Of a stretch of 36,672 nt of DNA, positions 8,727 through 17,213 are shown in pieces. The stretch comes from Acidobacteriota bacterium (GTDB lineage Bacteria; Acidobacteriota; Holophagae; Acanthopleuribacterales; Acanthopleuribacteraceae): NCBI GenBank assembly GCA_030066195.1, contig JASJCB010000134.1, positions 1 through 36,672 on the forward strand, read 5' to 3'. The position numbers were made by a program, and so were the translations under genes. Numbering within the stretch: the stretch's first letter is position 1; each line of letters begins with the position of its first letter. A model generated the notes under the pieces. The model was given only the letters and a program-made list of their open reading frames with translations, was not told the origin of the DNA and did not search any database.

Positions 8727-10115
8727 ATGGAATTCGACGTCATTATCATCGGCAGCGGACCGGGCGGCTATGTGGCCGCCATCCGCGCCGCCCAGTTGGG
8801 CCTGAACACCGCCGTTATCGAGAAATACAACACCTTCGGCGGCACATGTCTGAACGTGGGCTGTATTCCTTCCAAGGCCCTGTTGCAATCCTCGGAAAAA
8901 TTCCACGATGCCCATAAAGGCTTTGCCAAACACGGCATCGAGGTGGGCGAACTGAAATTGGATCTGGCCGCCATGATGGGCCGCAAGACCGACGTGGTCA
9001 AGGGCTTGACCGACGGCATCGCCTACCTGTTCAAAAAGAACAAGATCACCGGCTTTACCGGCGTCGGCAAACTGCTGGGTGACGGCAAGGTAGAGGTCGC
9101 GGGCGAGGAAACCCAAGTCCTGACCGGTAAGCACATCATCATCGCCACCGGCAGCAAGCCCGTGGAACTGCCCTTCCTGCCTTTCGGCGAACACATCGTC
9201 AGCAGCACCGGCGCCCTGGCTTTCGACAAGGTGCCCGAGCACCTGCTGGTGGTGGGGGGCGGCGTTATCGGCTTGGAACTGGGCTCCGTCTGGGCGCGTC
9301 TGGGCGCCAAGGTGACCGTGGTCGAGTTTCTGGATCGCATCCTGCCTCCCATGGACAAAGCTGTCAGCAAGGAAATGAAGAAGGTGCTGACCCGCCAGGG
9401 GATGAAATTCCACCTGAGTACGGGCGTAACCGGCGCCGAGGTGAAAGACGGTAAGGTGCATGTCACCGCCAAGGACAAGAAAGACAAAGAACTGTCGTTT
9501 GAAGTCGACAAGGTCCTGGTCTCCGTGGGTCGTCGCCCCTACACGGAAGGTTTGGGCCTGGAAAACGCGGGCATTACCCCGGACAAGCACGGCTTCATCC
9601 AGGTAGACAACCACTGGTCCACCGGCGCACCCGGTATTTACGCTATCGGCGATGTGATCGGCGGCCTGATGTTGGCCCACAAGGCAGAGGATGAGGGCAT
9701 CGCCCTGGCCGAACAATTGGCGGGCAAGGCCGGTCACCTGAACTACGACGCCATCCCCAACATCGTCTACACCTGGCCTGAGGTCGCCTGCGTGGGCAAG
9801 ACCGAGGAGGAGTTGAAAGAAGCCGAAGTTCCCTACAACACGGGTCAATTCCCTTTCCGAGCGAATTCTCGCGCCCGCTGCGCCGACGTGACCGACGGCT
9901 TCGTCAAGATCCTGGCCCACGCGGAAACGGACCGGGTTCTGGGCGTGCATATCGTCGCCGCCAATGCCTCGGAACTGATAGCTGAAGCCGTGCTGGCCAT
10001 GGAATACAGCGCCTCGGCCGAGGACGTCGCCCGTACCGTTCATGGACACCCCACCCTGAGTGAAGCCGTGCGTCAGGCAGCCCTCGGCGTGGACAATCGG
10101 ATCATCCAAATGTAA
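8727..10115 (+). CDS. lpd: Dihydrolipoyl dehydrogenase (E3)
   Basis: E3 reoxidises the dihydrolipoyl group of E2 with FAD and NAD+. The product is 462 residues, normal for the family. The FAD dinucleotide-binding motif GSGPGGY begins at residue 9. The redox disulfide is Cys41-Cys46 in GGTCLNVGCIPSKA. The NAD-binding VVGGGVIGLELGS and the second FAD motif IYAIGDVIGG follow. The C-terminal catalytic pair is His441-Glu446 in HGHPTLSEA. The start codon is only 3 bp after the sucB stop, so the two are cotranscribed. A terminator follows at 10125. Confidence 0.96.
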   Translation: MEFDVIIIGSGPGGYVAAIRAAQLGLNTAVIEKYNTFGGTCLNVGCIPSKALLQSSEKFHDAHKGFAKHGIEVGELKLDLAAMMGRKTDVVKGLTDGIAYLFKKNKITGFTGVGKLLGDGKVEVAGEETQVLTGKHIIIATGSKPVELPFLPFGEHIVSSTGALAFDKVPEHLLVVGGGVIGLELGSVWARLGAKVTVVEFLDRILPPMDKAVSKEMKKVLTRQGMKFHLSTGVTGAEVKDGKVHVTAKDKKDKELSFEVDKVLVSVGRRPYTEGLGLENAGITPDKHGFIQVDNHWSTGAPGIYAIGDVIGGLMLAHKAEDEGIALAEQLAGKAGHLNYDAIPNIVYTWPEVACVGKTEEELKEAEVPYNTGQFPFRANSRARCADVTDGFVKILAHAETDRVLGVHIVAANASELIAEAVLAMEYSASAEDVARTVHGHPTLSEAVRQAALGVDNRIIQM

Positions 10116-10124
10116 GAAAATACA

Positions 10125-10162
10125 GGAAATGGGGAATGCCTGTTCCCCATTTTTCCTTTTTT
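10125..10162 (+). terminator. Rho-independent terminator after lpd
   Basis: A stem of about ten pairs is formed by AAATGGGGAA (10127-10136) and TTCCCCATTT (10143-10152), with a 6-nt loop and a T-rich tail (TTCCTTTTTT). It lies 9 bp past the lpd stop and closes the sucB-lpd unit. Confidence 0.88.
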
Positions 10163-10209
10163 CGGGTTATAATCAGCAAAATCAGGTTTAGGACGCAAGG
10201 GCTCTGTTT

Positions 10210-10851
10210 ATGGCAAATATGAACGATCCCGACTTCAATACAAACATTCTTATCTGTGATGACAACGACGCAATCCACAAGGACTTCTTAAAAGTCCTCA
10301 ATGCGTTACCTGATAAGAAGCTGGATATCGACTACCTTGAAGAGAAGTTATTCGAGGACGACCCCGACGACGATGTCCCCAACTTCCACGACCCGTTTGA
10401 CGATATCCAATTCCATATCGATTCGGCCTACCAGGGGAAGGATGCCCTGCACATGGCCGAGAAGGCCGCCGAGGACGGCAAGCCTTATTCGGTAATTTTT
10501 ATGGATGTTCGCATGCCGCCCGGTTGGGACGGCATTCTGACCGCCGAAAAGATCTGGCAAAAGCTGCCCTATACCGAGATCGTTATCGTAACCGCCTATT
10601 CAGACTATACCTGGGAAGAGATGATCGACAAGCTGGGCTTTAACAGCCGCTTGCTGTTCATCAAGAAGCCATTCGATACCCTTACCGTCAAACAGCTGGC
10701 CCTGAACCTAACCAACAAATGGAATGCCCGCGACCGCTCGCGCAGGGAACTGGACCTTTTGAACCAGGAACTGCTCCGGTCCGGCACCGCCACAACCCCG
10801 TCGCTCGATCGTCGACTTCAGGAATTGAAGGAGACCTTGGAGAAAATTTAA
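10210..10851 (+). CDS. Orphan receiver-domain protein with acidic insertion
   Basis: This is a two-component receiver (CheY-like) protein of 213 residues without a recognisable DNA-binding output. It begins as NILICDDNDAI (acidic pocket residues about 17-18) and has phosphoacceptor Asp99 in IFMDVRMPPG, Thr in VTAYSD and Lys in IKKPFD. A very acidic insertion of about 35 residues (~32-66, with EDDPDDD) sits between the first helix and the second strand. The C-terminal ~45 residues are charged and helical, possibly a coiled coil. No kinase gene is adjacent. The function may be protein-protein signalling, but the partner is unknown. The ribosome binding site is weak. Confidence 0.85.
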   Translation: MANMNDPDFNTNILICDDNDAIHKDFLKVLNALPDKKLDIDYLEEKLFEDDPDDDVPNFHDPFDDIQFHIDSAYQGKDALHMAEKAAEDGKPYSVIFMDVRMPPGWDGILTAEKIWQKLPYTEIVIVTAYSDYTWEEMIDKLGFNSRLLFIKKPFDTLTVKQLALNLTNKWNARDRSRRELDLLNQELLRSGTATTPSLDRRLQELKETLEKI

Positions 10852-10932
10852 ACCCTCGGAAATCATCGCTACGTGTAGTGTGCTGTCTCTTCCGGGGAAG
10901 AACAGCCCGCATACAATCTCCGATTTTCTTGG

Positions 10933-10961
10933 TTGTCAATAACTTCCTAATGGCATACACT
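10933..10961 (+). promoter_or_regulatory. Sigma-70-type promoter for the 11002 gene
   Basis: TTGTCA (10933-10938, 5 of 6 consensus) and TACACT (10956-10961, 4 of 6) are separated by exactly 17 bp. The predicted start of transcription is near 10968, about 34 bp before the start codon at 11002. Confidence 0.6.
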
Positions 10962-11001
10962 GTAAATAGGGGTTAGAGCTGACAGCACCAGGTGAGGCAG
11001 G

Positions 11002-11982
11002 ATGCAATCACAGGGCAAAGTGGCCAGGTATTTACAGGCCGGTAAAAAGAAGCCGTCTCAAGAAAGCCAACCTCAGGTTGAGAAGATTACCGAACCGGAA
11101 GAGGACAAGGTTGTCGAGGAACAACCGATCGAGGTGGATGAAAGTCTGTTCCAGCATTCGCTGACGCCCACCAATGTGCTCAAGAAGATCCACCGGGACA
11201 TCGTCCGCGTCATCGGTATCCGGCCCGGTTATAACGGCAAGTTCACCACGCTGGAACAAAAGATGATCAACTCCCTTGAAAAGGTAGTGCGCAAGGGCAA
11301 CTGCCCCTCCCTTGTCTACAAAGACGCTGATTTGCGCGTTGCTTTCGAGTGTCTGGCCAGTTTCTTCGACAACGCTCGCGTTACCTTAAACGACGGCGGT
11401 ATCAGCGCCAAGACCACCGAGGTGCCCGTTTTTTCCTCGCTGTTGAATTACGCCCGCGAGGCCTCCTACCTGGAAAAACAAATCAAAGAGGCCCGTTCCC
11501 AGGTCAGCAAGCAACCCAGCCCGGCCCTCAAAAGCGAGTTCAAAAACAAGGTAGATACGCTTAAGGCCAAGAAAGATAACTGTCTGATCATGTATCAGAA
11601 GATCGTCTTCTCCGATGCGGAAACCTTGCAGGCCAAGCGTAAACAACGCCAGGTCTCGCTGTTCGGCAAACCCTGTACGCTTGACGATTTGATCAGCTTC
11701 TTTCGGAAGGGCGGCTCCACCAAAGGTGTCGAGGTGGATCTGGTGGAAGTGGACGACGCCGGTTTGGGCGATCCCTTGGACAACAAACCGCCCACCTTTA
11801 CCGAGGACCCCGATTACCTGCCGCCGGTACGTACCGACTTTCTCGATGAGACCTATGATACCGGCACCAACCTCAACTTTCCCGGTGTTATGGATAAGGA
11901 CGACCTTTCCATTTCCTTCGATGACAATAGCCAGGACGAAGTGGTCGATTGGATTCAAATTAAAAAGCAGGGTAAGAGATAA
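11002..11982 (+). CDS. Conserved-looking protein of unknown function
   Basis: I do not recognise this family. The product is 326 residues, soluble, with no signal peptide or membrane segment. Residues ~1-50 are charged and low in complexity (Lys/Gln, then a Glu-rich stretch). Residues ~52-135 look globular (TPTNVLKKIHRDIVRVIGIRP, then a predicted helical segment). Residues ~160-200 are a Lys/Gln-rich probable coiled coil. The C-terminus (~240-326) is acidic and probably disordered. GAGGCAGG precedes ATG 11002, a plausible promoter lies at 10933, and a terminator at 12010 follows, so the gene is probably its own unit. A structural or scaffold role is possible, but nothing in the sequence decides. 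Confidence 0.75.
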   Translation: MQSQGKVARYLQAGKKKPSQESQPQVEKITEPEEDKVVEEQPIEVDESLFQHSLTPTNVLKKIHRDIVRVIGIRPGYNGKFTTLEQKMINSLEKVVRKGNCPSLVYKDADLRVAFECLASFFDNARVTLNDGGISAKTTEVPVFSSLLNYAREASYLEKQIKEARSQVSKQPSPALKSEFKNKVDTLKAKKDNCLIMYQKIVFSDAETLQAKRKQRQVSLFGKPCTLDDLISFFRKGGSTKGVEVDLVEVDDAGLGDPLDNKPPTFTEDPDYLPPVRTDFLDETYDTGTNLNFPGVMDKDDLSISFDDNSQDEVVDWIQIKKQGKR

Positions 11983-12009
11983 CAAGTTGCAAGTTGCCGG
12001 TTACAAGTT

Positions 12010-12035
12010 GCAAGGTAAAAACCTTGCGGCTTTTT
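12010..12035 (+). terminator. Rho-independent terminator after the 11002 gene
   Basis: GCAAGGT (12010-12016), loop AAAA, ACCTTGC (12021-12027), then GGC and five T. The stem is perfect over 7 bp. It lies 28 bp after the stop. Confidence 0.75.
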
Positions 12036-12096
12036 GCTACCCATTTCAGCATCACGTTTTGTCGCAAGGCTTGCGGCTTCTACCGGGGCTTGACGT

Positions 12097-13671
12097 ATGA
12101 CCGGCCGAGGGATCGTTGCGGCCGGTGATAAACGCACGGCCGCGGCCGGAACTTCCGTTTTTGCGCGCGGAGGGAATGCCGCCGATGCTGCCGTTGCCGC
12201 CGCTTTCGCTTCTTTTGTGGCCGAAGCGACCGTCATCAATATCGGCTGCGGCGGGTTTGCGCTGGTGGTCGATTCCGGCGGCGACAGGCCTGCCGTTGCT
12301 TACGACTTTTTTGCTTCCATGCCTTCCGGCAGGCCTGATCGCACCACGGATTTTCGCGAGATCCAGGTGGATTTCGGTACCGCAACCCAGTCGTTTTGGA
12401 TCGGTCGCGGCAGTACGGCTGTGCCCGGCGCCGTGGCCGGTTTGTGCCGCCTGGCTCGGGAGTGGGGACGTCTGCCGCTTCCCGAGTTACTGAGTCCCGC
12501 CATTGCCCTGGCCCGCGACGGTTTTACCATGCCGCGTAATATGGCCTATATCCTTACTCTGCTGACGGACATCTTCAGCGACACGCCGCAACTCAAACAA
12601 GGTTTTTGGAGCGCGAACGGACCCAAAACGGCCGGTGATGCCATGCGTTTTCCCAAGCTGGCCGTCAGCTTGGAACGCCTGGCCGCTGAAGGGCCCGACT
12701 ATTTCTATCGCGGGGAACTGGCCGAACAAATCGTAGAGGACCACCGGCGCAACGGGGGCCTGATCACCCGGGAGGACCTGGCCGGCTACCGAGCCCGTAA
12801 ACTGGCGCCGTTGCGCGTGGATTTTCGAGGGAATACCGTATTGCTGACCCCGCTGCCCTCTCACGGCGGCAGTCTGATTGCCTTCTCCCTGGCTTTACTG
12901 GCCGCTACGCCCAAGGCGAACCATCCCCACAACCCCAGGCACCTGATCACTCTGGCCCATGTCATGAAACTCACCAACCTGGCTCGTGCGGAGTGGGGCG
13001 AAGGACAGACATCCGGGGAACCGGCCGTACTCGAGCGGGAGAATATCGAGCGGTGGCGCGCCCGATTGCACCAGGCGCTCGCGGGCGTCCCTTTTCCCGA
13101 AGAGGAGCCCAAGCCTTCCGGTCCGGGCCATACCACGCATCTTAGCGCCGTGGACGCGGACGGCCTTTCGGTCAGTATTACCACCTCGGCGGGTGAATCG
13201 GCCGGCTACCTGATCGACGATACCGGTATCTGTCTTAACAATATCCTCGGCGAGGCTGACCTGAACCCCGCCGGTTGGCACCGGCACCAGCCCGGACAGC
13301 ACTTGTTTTCCATGATGTGCCCCACCACGGTGCTAAACGAAAAGGGGGGATTGGCGCTGACCCTGGGCAGCGCGGGCAGCAACCGCATTCGTAGCGCGAT
13401 TCTGCAAACCATCTGCAACACGATCGACTTCGGCATGGACCCGCAGGCAGCCGTCGATGCACCGCGTATCCATTATGAAGACGGCGTCCTACAATGTGAG
13501 GGCGGCATCCCTGAAGAGTGCGCACAATCGCTGGAACGGGCAGGCTTCGAGGTGAAGCGTTGGCAGGAGCGCAATCTCTTCTTCGGCGGCGCACAAGCCG
13601 TTGCCGCCGACGGGGATCGGCTGAGCGGCGGCGCCGATCCACGCCGACACGGCGCGGTGCGTCATGGTTAG
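12097..13671 (+). CDS. Gamma-glutamyltransferase family (Ntn-hydrolase), no signal peptide
   Basis: This family includes glutathione hydrolase (GGT) and cephalosporin acylases, made as a precursor that cleaves itself before a threonine. The product is 524 residues. The N-terminus starts directly with the family core (GIVAAG, then ARGGNAADAAVAAA). The predicted nucleophile is Thr346 in GHTTHLSAVD, where self-cleavage would occur. GSAGSNRIRSAI and DAPRIHYEDG follow in the small subunit. A secretion signal, usual in periplasmic GGT, is absent, so the protein may be cytoplasmic or the true start may be missed. The ribosome binding site is weak. The substrate cannot be told from sequence. Confidence 0.85.
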   Translation: MTGRGIVAAGDKRTAAAGTSVFARGGNAADAAVAAAFASFVAEATVINIGCGGFALVVDSGGDRPAVAYDFFASMPSGRPDRTTDFREIQVDFGTATQSFWIGRGSTAVPGAVAGLCRLAREWGRLPLPELLSPAIALARDGFTMPRNMAYILTLLTDIFSDTPQLKQGFWSANGPKTAGDAMRFPKLAVSLERLAAEGPDYFYRGELAEQIVEDHRRNGGLITREDLAGYRARKLAPLRVDFRGNTVLLTPLPSHGGSLIAFSLALLAATPKANHPHNPRHLITLAHVMKLTNLARAEWGEGQTSGEPAVLERENIERWRARLHQALAGVPFPEEEPKPSGPGHTTHLSAVDADGLSVSITTSAGESAGYLIDDTGICLNNILGEADLNPAGWHRHQPGQHLFSMMCPTTVLNEKGGLALTLGSAGSNRIRSAILQTICNTIDFGMDPQAAVDAPRIHYEDGVLQCEGGIPEECAQSLERAGFEVKRWQERNLFFGGAQAVAADGDRLSGGADPRRHGAVRHG

Positions 13672-13697
13672 AAAGCCTATATGCAACTTTGTCGACG

Positions 13698-13716
13698 GCC
13701 TACCCACTGAGTAGGC
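13698..13716. other. Small hairpin in GGT-yciO gap
   Basis: GCCTAC (13698-13703) pairs with GTAGGC (13711-13716) around a 7-nt loop, 26 bp after the GGT-family stop. It has no T-tract, so it is not a typical terminator; it may mark the RNA 3' end. The rest of the 168-bp gap holds only the weak promoter noted at 13766. Confidence 0.3.
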
Positions 13717-13765
13717 AGCCGGCGCTACATGCCCATGTTCGGATCAAGCTTGCGGGAAGCATCAG

Positions 13766-13795
13766 TGGAAATGACGGTGTTATTTGGTGTATAGT
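13766..13795 (+). promoter_or_regulatory. Possible promoter for yciO-rfbB
   Basis: TATAGT (13790-13795, 5 of 6) is a good -10 element. The best -35 is TGGAAA (13766-13771, 4 of 6) at 18 bp. The predicted start of RNA is ~38 bp before the TTG start codon of yciO. Confidence 0.35.
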
Positions 13796-13839
13796 AAGCG
13801 CTTCGGGCCTCGCCCGACAGTACCCCGGCGGCGGACGTT

Positions 13840-14472
13840 TTGCGTATACTTTCCATTCACCCCATCAATCCTCAACAGCGGCTTATAGACCAGGTTCTCA
13901 ATCACTTGCGAACCGGCGGGCTGATCGCCTATCCCACCGATACCTGTTACGGCCTGGGGTGCAGCATCTTCGAGAAGAAATCCATCGACGCCATTTACCG
14001 CATCAAGCGCCTGGACCCAGGCAAACCGCTCAGTTTTATTTGTAGCGACCTGAAACATATCAGCGAATACGGTCATGTTTCCAACCGCGCCTACAAATTG
14101 ATGCGCAAGCTGTTGCCCGGCCCTTATACCTTTGTGCTGCCCGCCACCCGCCAGGTCCCGAAACTGTTGCAGAGCAAGCGCAAGCAGGTGGGCATCCGCG
14201 TACCCGACCATCCTGTGATTCTGGAAGTAGTGCGTCAGTTGGGCCATCCCATCATCTCCACCACCTGCCAAATGGCCGACGACGAGTATCCCTGCGCCGA
14301 TGTGTACGATATCAAGGACCGCTTCGCCCATTCCGTGGACCTGGCCATTGACGGTGAATACATTCATCCCGAGTACTCCACGGTGGTTTCCATCGAGGAC
14401 GATGAAGTGACGGTTCTGCGCGAGGGTAAGGGTGACGTAGGCCCCTTCCAAGCCTTATTAGAAGTAGAGTGA
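13840..14472 (+). CDS. yciO: YciO family protein (YrdC/Sua5 fold)
   Basis: The 210-residue product has a YrdC/Sua5 fold. TsaC/Sua5 make threonylcarbamoyl-AMP for the t6A modification of tRNA; YciO is the paralogue whose cellular role is less clear. Resemblance to E. coli YciO is strong: IHPINPQQRLIDQ near the start, GGLIAYPTDTCYGLGC, LPGPYTFVLPAT, GIRVPDHPV, STTCQMADDEYP and VLREGKGDVGPF. Length and end also match YciO. The start is TTG 13840, chosen because homology begins with the first residues; the purine-rich GGCGGCGGA upstream is a weak binding site. It is followed after 12 bp by rfbB. Confidence 0.88.
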   Translation: MRILSIHPINPQQRLIDQVLNHLRTGGLIAYPTDTCYGLGCSIFEKKSIDAIYRIKRLDPGKPLSFICSDLKHISEYGHVSNRAYKLMRKLLPGPYTFVLPATRQVPKLLQSKRKQVGIRVPDHPVILEVVRQLGHPIISTTCQMADDEYPCADVYDIKDRFAHSVDLAIDGEYIHPEYSTVVSIEDDEVTVLREGKGDVGPFQALLEVE

Positions 14473-14484
14473 CGGAGGTTCCCA

Positions 14485-15540
14485 GTGGACCAACAGACGA
14501 TGCTGGTAACCGGCGGTTGCGGTTTTATCGGCGCCAATTTCGTGTACGCGGCCCTGGCTCAGGGTCATCGTATTGTGAACCTGGACAAGTTGACCTATGC
14601 CGGCAACCCGGAGAATCTGGCCCCGGTTGCCGATCACGAGAACTATCATTTCGTGAAGGGCGATATCTGTGACGACGCCCTGGTTGCCCGCTTACTGCGC
14701 GAACACAAGGTCACACGGATCGTGAATTTTGCGGCCGAAAGTCATGTTGACCGTTCCATCGACGGTCCCGCGCCTTTTATTCAGACCAATATTCTGGGCG
14801 CCTTCACGCTTCTGGAACAATCCAGGCGTTACCTGGTCGAGGCGGGTGACGGCTTTAACTTCCGTTTTCTGCATGTATCTACCGATGAGGTCTACGGTTC
14901 GCTGGGAGACGAGGGTTTCTTTACAGAGACTACGCCCTACGCGCCCAACTCGCCTTATTCAGCTTCCAAGGCATCGTCGGACCACTTGGTGCGCGCCTAT
15001 CAACACACCTACGGCATGGATGTGGTGACCACCAACTGCTCCAACAACTACGGCCCCTACCAGTTCCCCGAGAAATTGATTCCGGTGATTATTTTGAAAG
15101 CCCTGCGCGGCGAGCCCATTCCCATTTACGGCGACGGCTCCAATATTCGCGACTGGCTGTATGTGGTCGATCACTGCGAGGCGATTCTGGTCGCTCTCGA
15201 AAAGGGGAGGGGAGGGGAGACCTACAATATCGGCGGACACAACGAGAAGACCAACTTGGAAGTGGTCAAGCATATCTGCGCGATTCTGGACGATATACGT
15301 CCCGGCGACAAGCCGTACAGCGAGCAGATAACCTTTGTGAAAGATCGGCCCGGTCATGACCGGCGTTACGCGATCGACGCGAGCAAGATCGGAGAGGAAT
15401 TGGGCTGGAAACCCAAGGAAAGCTTCGAGACCGGCATGCGCAAAACGGTGGCCTGGTACCTGGAAAACATGACCTGGTGCGAACACATCTTCAGCGGCGC
15501 CTACCGACTGGAAAGGCTAGGCTTGGGCGAGAACCAATAA
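14485..15540 (+). CDS. rfbB: dTDP-glucose 4,6-dehydratase
   Basis: The enzyme converts dTDP-glucose to dTDP-4-keto-6-deoxyglucose using tightly bound NAD+, the second step of dTDP-L-rhamnose and related deoxysugar synthesis. The product is 351 residues. The Rossmann motif VTGGCGFIGANF is near the N-terminus. The catalytic Thr133-Asp134-Glu135 lies in STDEVYG, and Tyr158 and Lys162 form YSASK. NCSNNYGPYQFPEKLIPV and GDGSNIRDWLYVVDHC are typical of RfbB. GTG 14485 is preceded by GGAGG (14474-14478); ATG at residue 6 is an alternative. rfbA, rfbC and rfbD are not adjacent. Confidence 0.95.
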   Translation: MDQQTMLVTGGCGFIGANFVYAALAQGHRIVNLDKLTYAGNPENLAPVADHENYHFVKGDICDDALVARLLREHKVTRIVNFAAESHVDRSIDGPAPFIQTNILGAFTLLEQSRRYLVEAGDGFNFRFLHVSTDEVYGSLGDEGFFTETTPYAPNSPYSASKASSDHLVRAYQHTYGMDVVTTNCSNNYGPYQFPEKLIPVIILKALRGEPIPIYGDGSNIRDWLYVVDHCEAILVALEKGRGGETYNIGGHNEKTNLEVVKHICAILDDIRPGDKPYSEQITFVKDRPGHDRRYAIDASKIGEELGWKPKESFETGMRKTVAWYLENMTWCEHIFSGAYRLERLGLGENQ

Positions 15541-15552
15541 CAAGTGGGGTTT

Positions 15553-15574
15553 CCCGGGCGCGTCCACGCCCGGG
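15553..15574. terminator. Hairpin between convergent rfbB and HAD genes
   Basis: A perfect 8-bp stem CCCGGGCG / CGCCCGGG has a 6-nt loop and lies between two convergent genes. There is no long T-run on either side (only TCTTC on the plus strand), so termination would be weak or factor-dependent. Confidence 0.55.
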
Positions 15575-15578
15575 GTCT

Positions 15579-16190
15579 TCAATTTGCCTGAATCAATTCG
15601 TTGAGACTGGAAATGGTCAAATCGGCCAGATCGGCATGAGGGCGATCGCCTTCCGGGTCGAAGTGGACCGTGGTCACGCCGGCGCTTCTCCCCGTCTGCA
15701 CATCGTAGATATTGTCGCCGATAAACAAGGCGTCATCCGGCCCGGCGGACCAATTGGCCAGGAGGTGGTTGATACCGGCGGGATCGGGTTTGTGAGGCGC
15801 TTCCTCGCGGCCCAGGATATCTTCGTCATTGAAGAAATGATCGAATCCCAGGATGTCCAGGGTCAGGTGAGCCCGCGCCTTGGTATTGCGAGTGAGGATA
15901 CCCAGGCGGCAGCCTCTCGCGTGCAATGATTGGAGCAGGGCCTCCGCGCCCGGTGAGGCGATCGAACGCCGCGCGATGCCGTCCTCGATGGCATCAAGTT
16001 CGGCGCCGACTCGGGCCGCTTTTTCCGGTTCCATATGCCTCATGGTTTCCAGGATGCCCTGATCGGGGGGGATGCCCAATTGCCGCTTGATGGCCGGGAA
16101 GTCGTAGAGTTGTTGGGTGAGGGTTCCGTCCAGGTCGAAGATCCAGCAGAGTTTATCAAGAAGACTCCCGACTCGAAAAGTGTACTGCAT
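15579..16190 (-). CDS. HAD-superfamily hydrolase (phosphoglycolate phosphatase-like)
   Basis: This is a haloacid dehalogenase-type phosphatase. The product is 203 residues. Motif I is DLDGT with nucleophile Asp19 and acid Asp21; motif II is ILTRNTK; the motif III Lys is in PHKPDPAG; motif IV is GDNIYDVQTG. The helical cap (~30-90) places it in the Gph/pyrophosphatase-like subgroup. The substrate is unknown. ATG 16190 is chosen because AGGAAG lies 8 nt upstream; a GTG 9 bp earlier (16199) would overlap that site. It follows the MDR gene by 12 bp and is the last gene of a minus-strand cluster. Confidence 0.88.
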   Translation of the reverse strand: MQYTFRVGSLLDKLCWIFDLDGTLTQQLYDFPAIKRQLGIPPDQGILETMRHMEPEKAARVGAELDAIEDGIARRSIASPGAEALLQSLHARGCRLGILTRNTKARAHLTLDILGFDHFFNDEDILGREEAPHKPDPAGINHLLANWSAGPDDALFIGDNIYDVQTGRSAGVTTVHFDPEGDRPHADLADLTISSLNELIQAN

Positions 16191-16202
16191 GGTGACCACT
16201 TC

Positions 16203-17213
16203 CTATAATTCGATGACGATTTTGCCGAAGTGTCCCCCGGCTTCCATCAGTCTGAACGCCTCCGGGGCGCCGGCCAATCCTTCGAAACGGTGGCTGATCA
16301 CGGGTTCGATACGGCTCTGGGCCAGAAAAGCCAGGTAGTCGGCAAACTCGGAACGGCTGCCGACCAGGATGCCCTGAAGGCGCAGGCGTCGCATGAAGGC
16401 GGCGGTCAGGTTGACGGCCTTGTTGCTTGCGGCCAGGACGCCGATCAAGGCGATGGTGCCGCCCAAGCCGGTGGACTTGACCGATAGGTCGAAGGTGCCG
16501 TCGCCGCCCACTTCCAGGGTGCAGTCCACACCCTCGGGATAGACGGCAGTGACCGCTTTGTCCCAACGCGGGGTGGTTTTGTAATTGATGGTATGGTCGG
16601 CGCCCAGTTCCCTGGCGCGGGCCAGTTTTTCATCGGAACCGGAGGTGATGACGACCTCGGCGCCCAACGCCTTGGCGATACCCAGCGCCATGATGCTGAC
16701 TCCGCCGGTGCCCAATAACAAGACCTTGGAGCCCTTGCCGATCTTGGCTTCCGTGACCAGGGAACTCCAGGCGGTCAAGCCGGCCACGGGCAGGCAGGCG
16801 GCCTGCGCCCAATCCAGGTAGTCGGGGATCTTCAGAAAGGCGTTGGCGGGTAAGATCACTTCTTCCGCCAGCAAACCGTCCACCGGCCCGCCCAGCGTGG
16901 TGTATTGGATGGATGCGGCGGGTCGGCCGCCTTCCCAATCGGGAATCATGGTAGAGCATACCCGGTCGCCGACGGCCAGGTTGTCGACGCCCTCGCCCAC
17001 GGCCGTAATTTCACCCGCGCCGTCGCTACATGGAATCATGGGCAGTTTGAGGCGTGGGTTGTATCCGCCCTTCACCATCAACAGGTCGCGGTAGTTCAGG
17101 GATACGGCGTGGACTTTGACACGCACCTGACCCGGGCCGGGCTCGCCAAGTTCCCGCTGCGTAACCTCGAGGTTTTCCAGGCCGAAAGATTCAAAGTGGA
17201 CAATACTTACCAT
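16203..17213 (-). CDS. Zinc-free MDR oxidoreductase (quinone-reductase/alcohol dehydrogenase-like)
   Basis: This is a medium-chain dehydrogenase/reductase of 336 residues. The N-terminal catalytic domain has VSLNYRDLLMVKG and PMIPCSDGAGEITAVGEGV. The zinc-binding GHE motif of true alcohol dehydrogenases is replaced here by CSDGAGE, so catalytic zinc is unlikely. The C-terminal Rossmann domain has LLLGTGGVSIMALGIAKALGA, typical of NAD(P)H-dependent quinone reductase-like members. Its start overlaps the end of the upstream MFS-PlsC gene by 7 bp, which suggests translational coupling. The substrate is unknown; quinone, enoyl or alcohol substrates are possible. Confidence 0.88.
   Translation of the reverse strand: MVSIVHFESFGLENLEVTQRELGEPGPGQVRVKVHAVSLNYRDLLMVKGGYNPRLKLPMIPCSDGAGEITAVGEGVDNLAVGDRVCSTMIPDWEGGRPAASIQYTTLGGPVDGLLAEEVILPANAFLKIPDYLDWAQAACLPVAGLTAWSSLVTEAKIGKGSKVLLLGTGGVSIMALGIAKALGAEVVITSGSDEKLARARELGADHTINYKTTPRWDKAVTAVYPEGVDCTLEVGGDGTFDLSVKSTGLGGTIALIGVLAASNKAVNLTAAFMRRLRLQGILVGSRSEFADYLAFLAQSRIEPVISHRFEGLAGAPEAFRLMEAGGHFGKIVIEL

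Noticed and set aside
7788..10109. Very long minus-strand open frame (773 codons) opposite sucB and lpd
   Set aside because: It lies exactly opposite two certain genes with clear motifs. It has no recognisable domains and a composition expected from the antisense of GC-biased codons.
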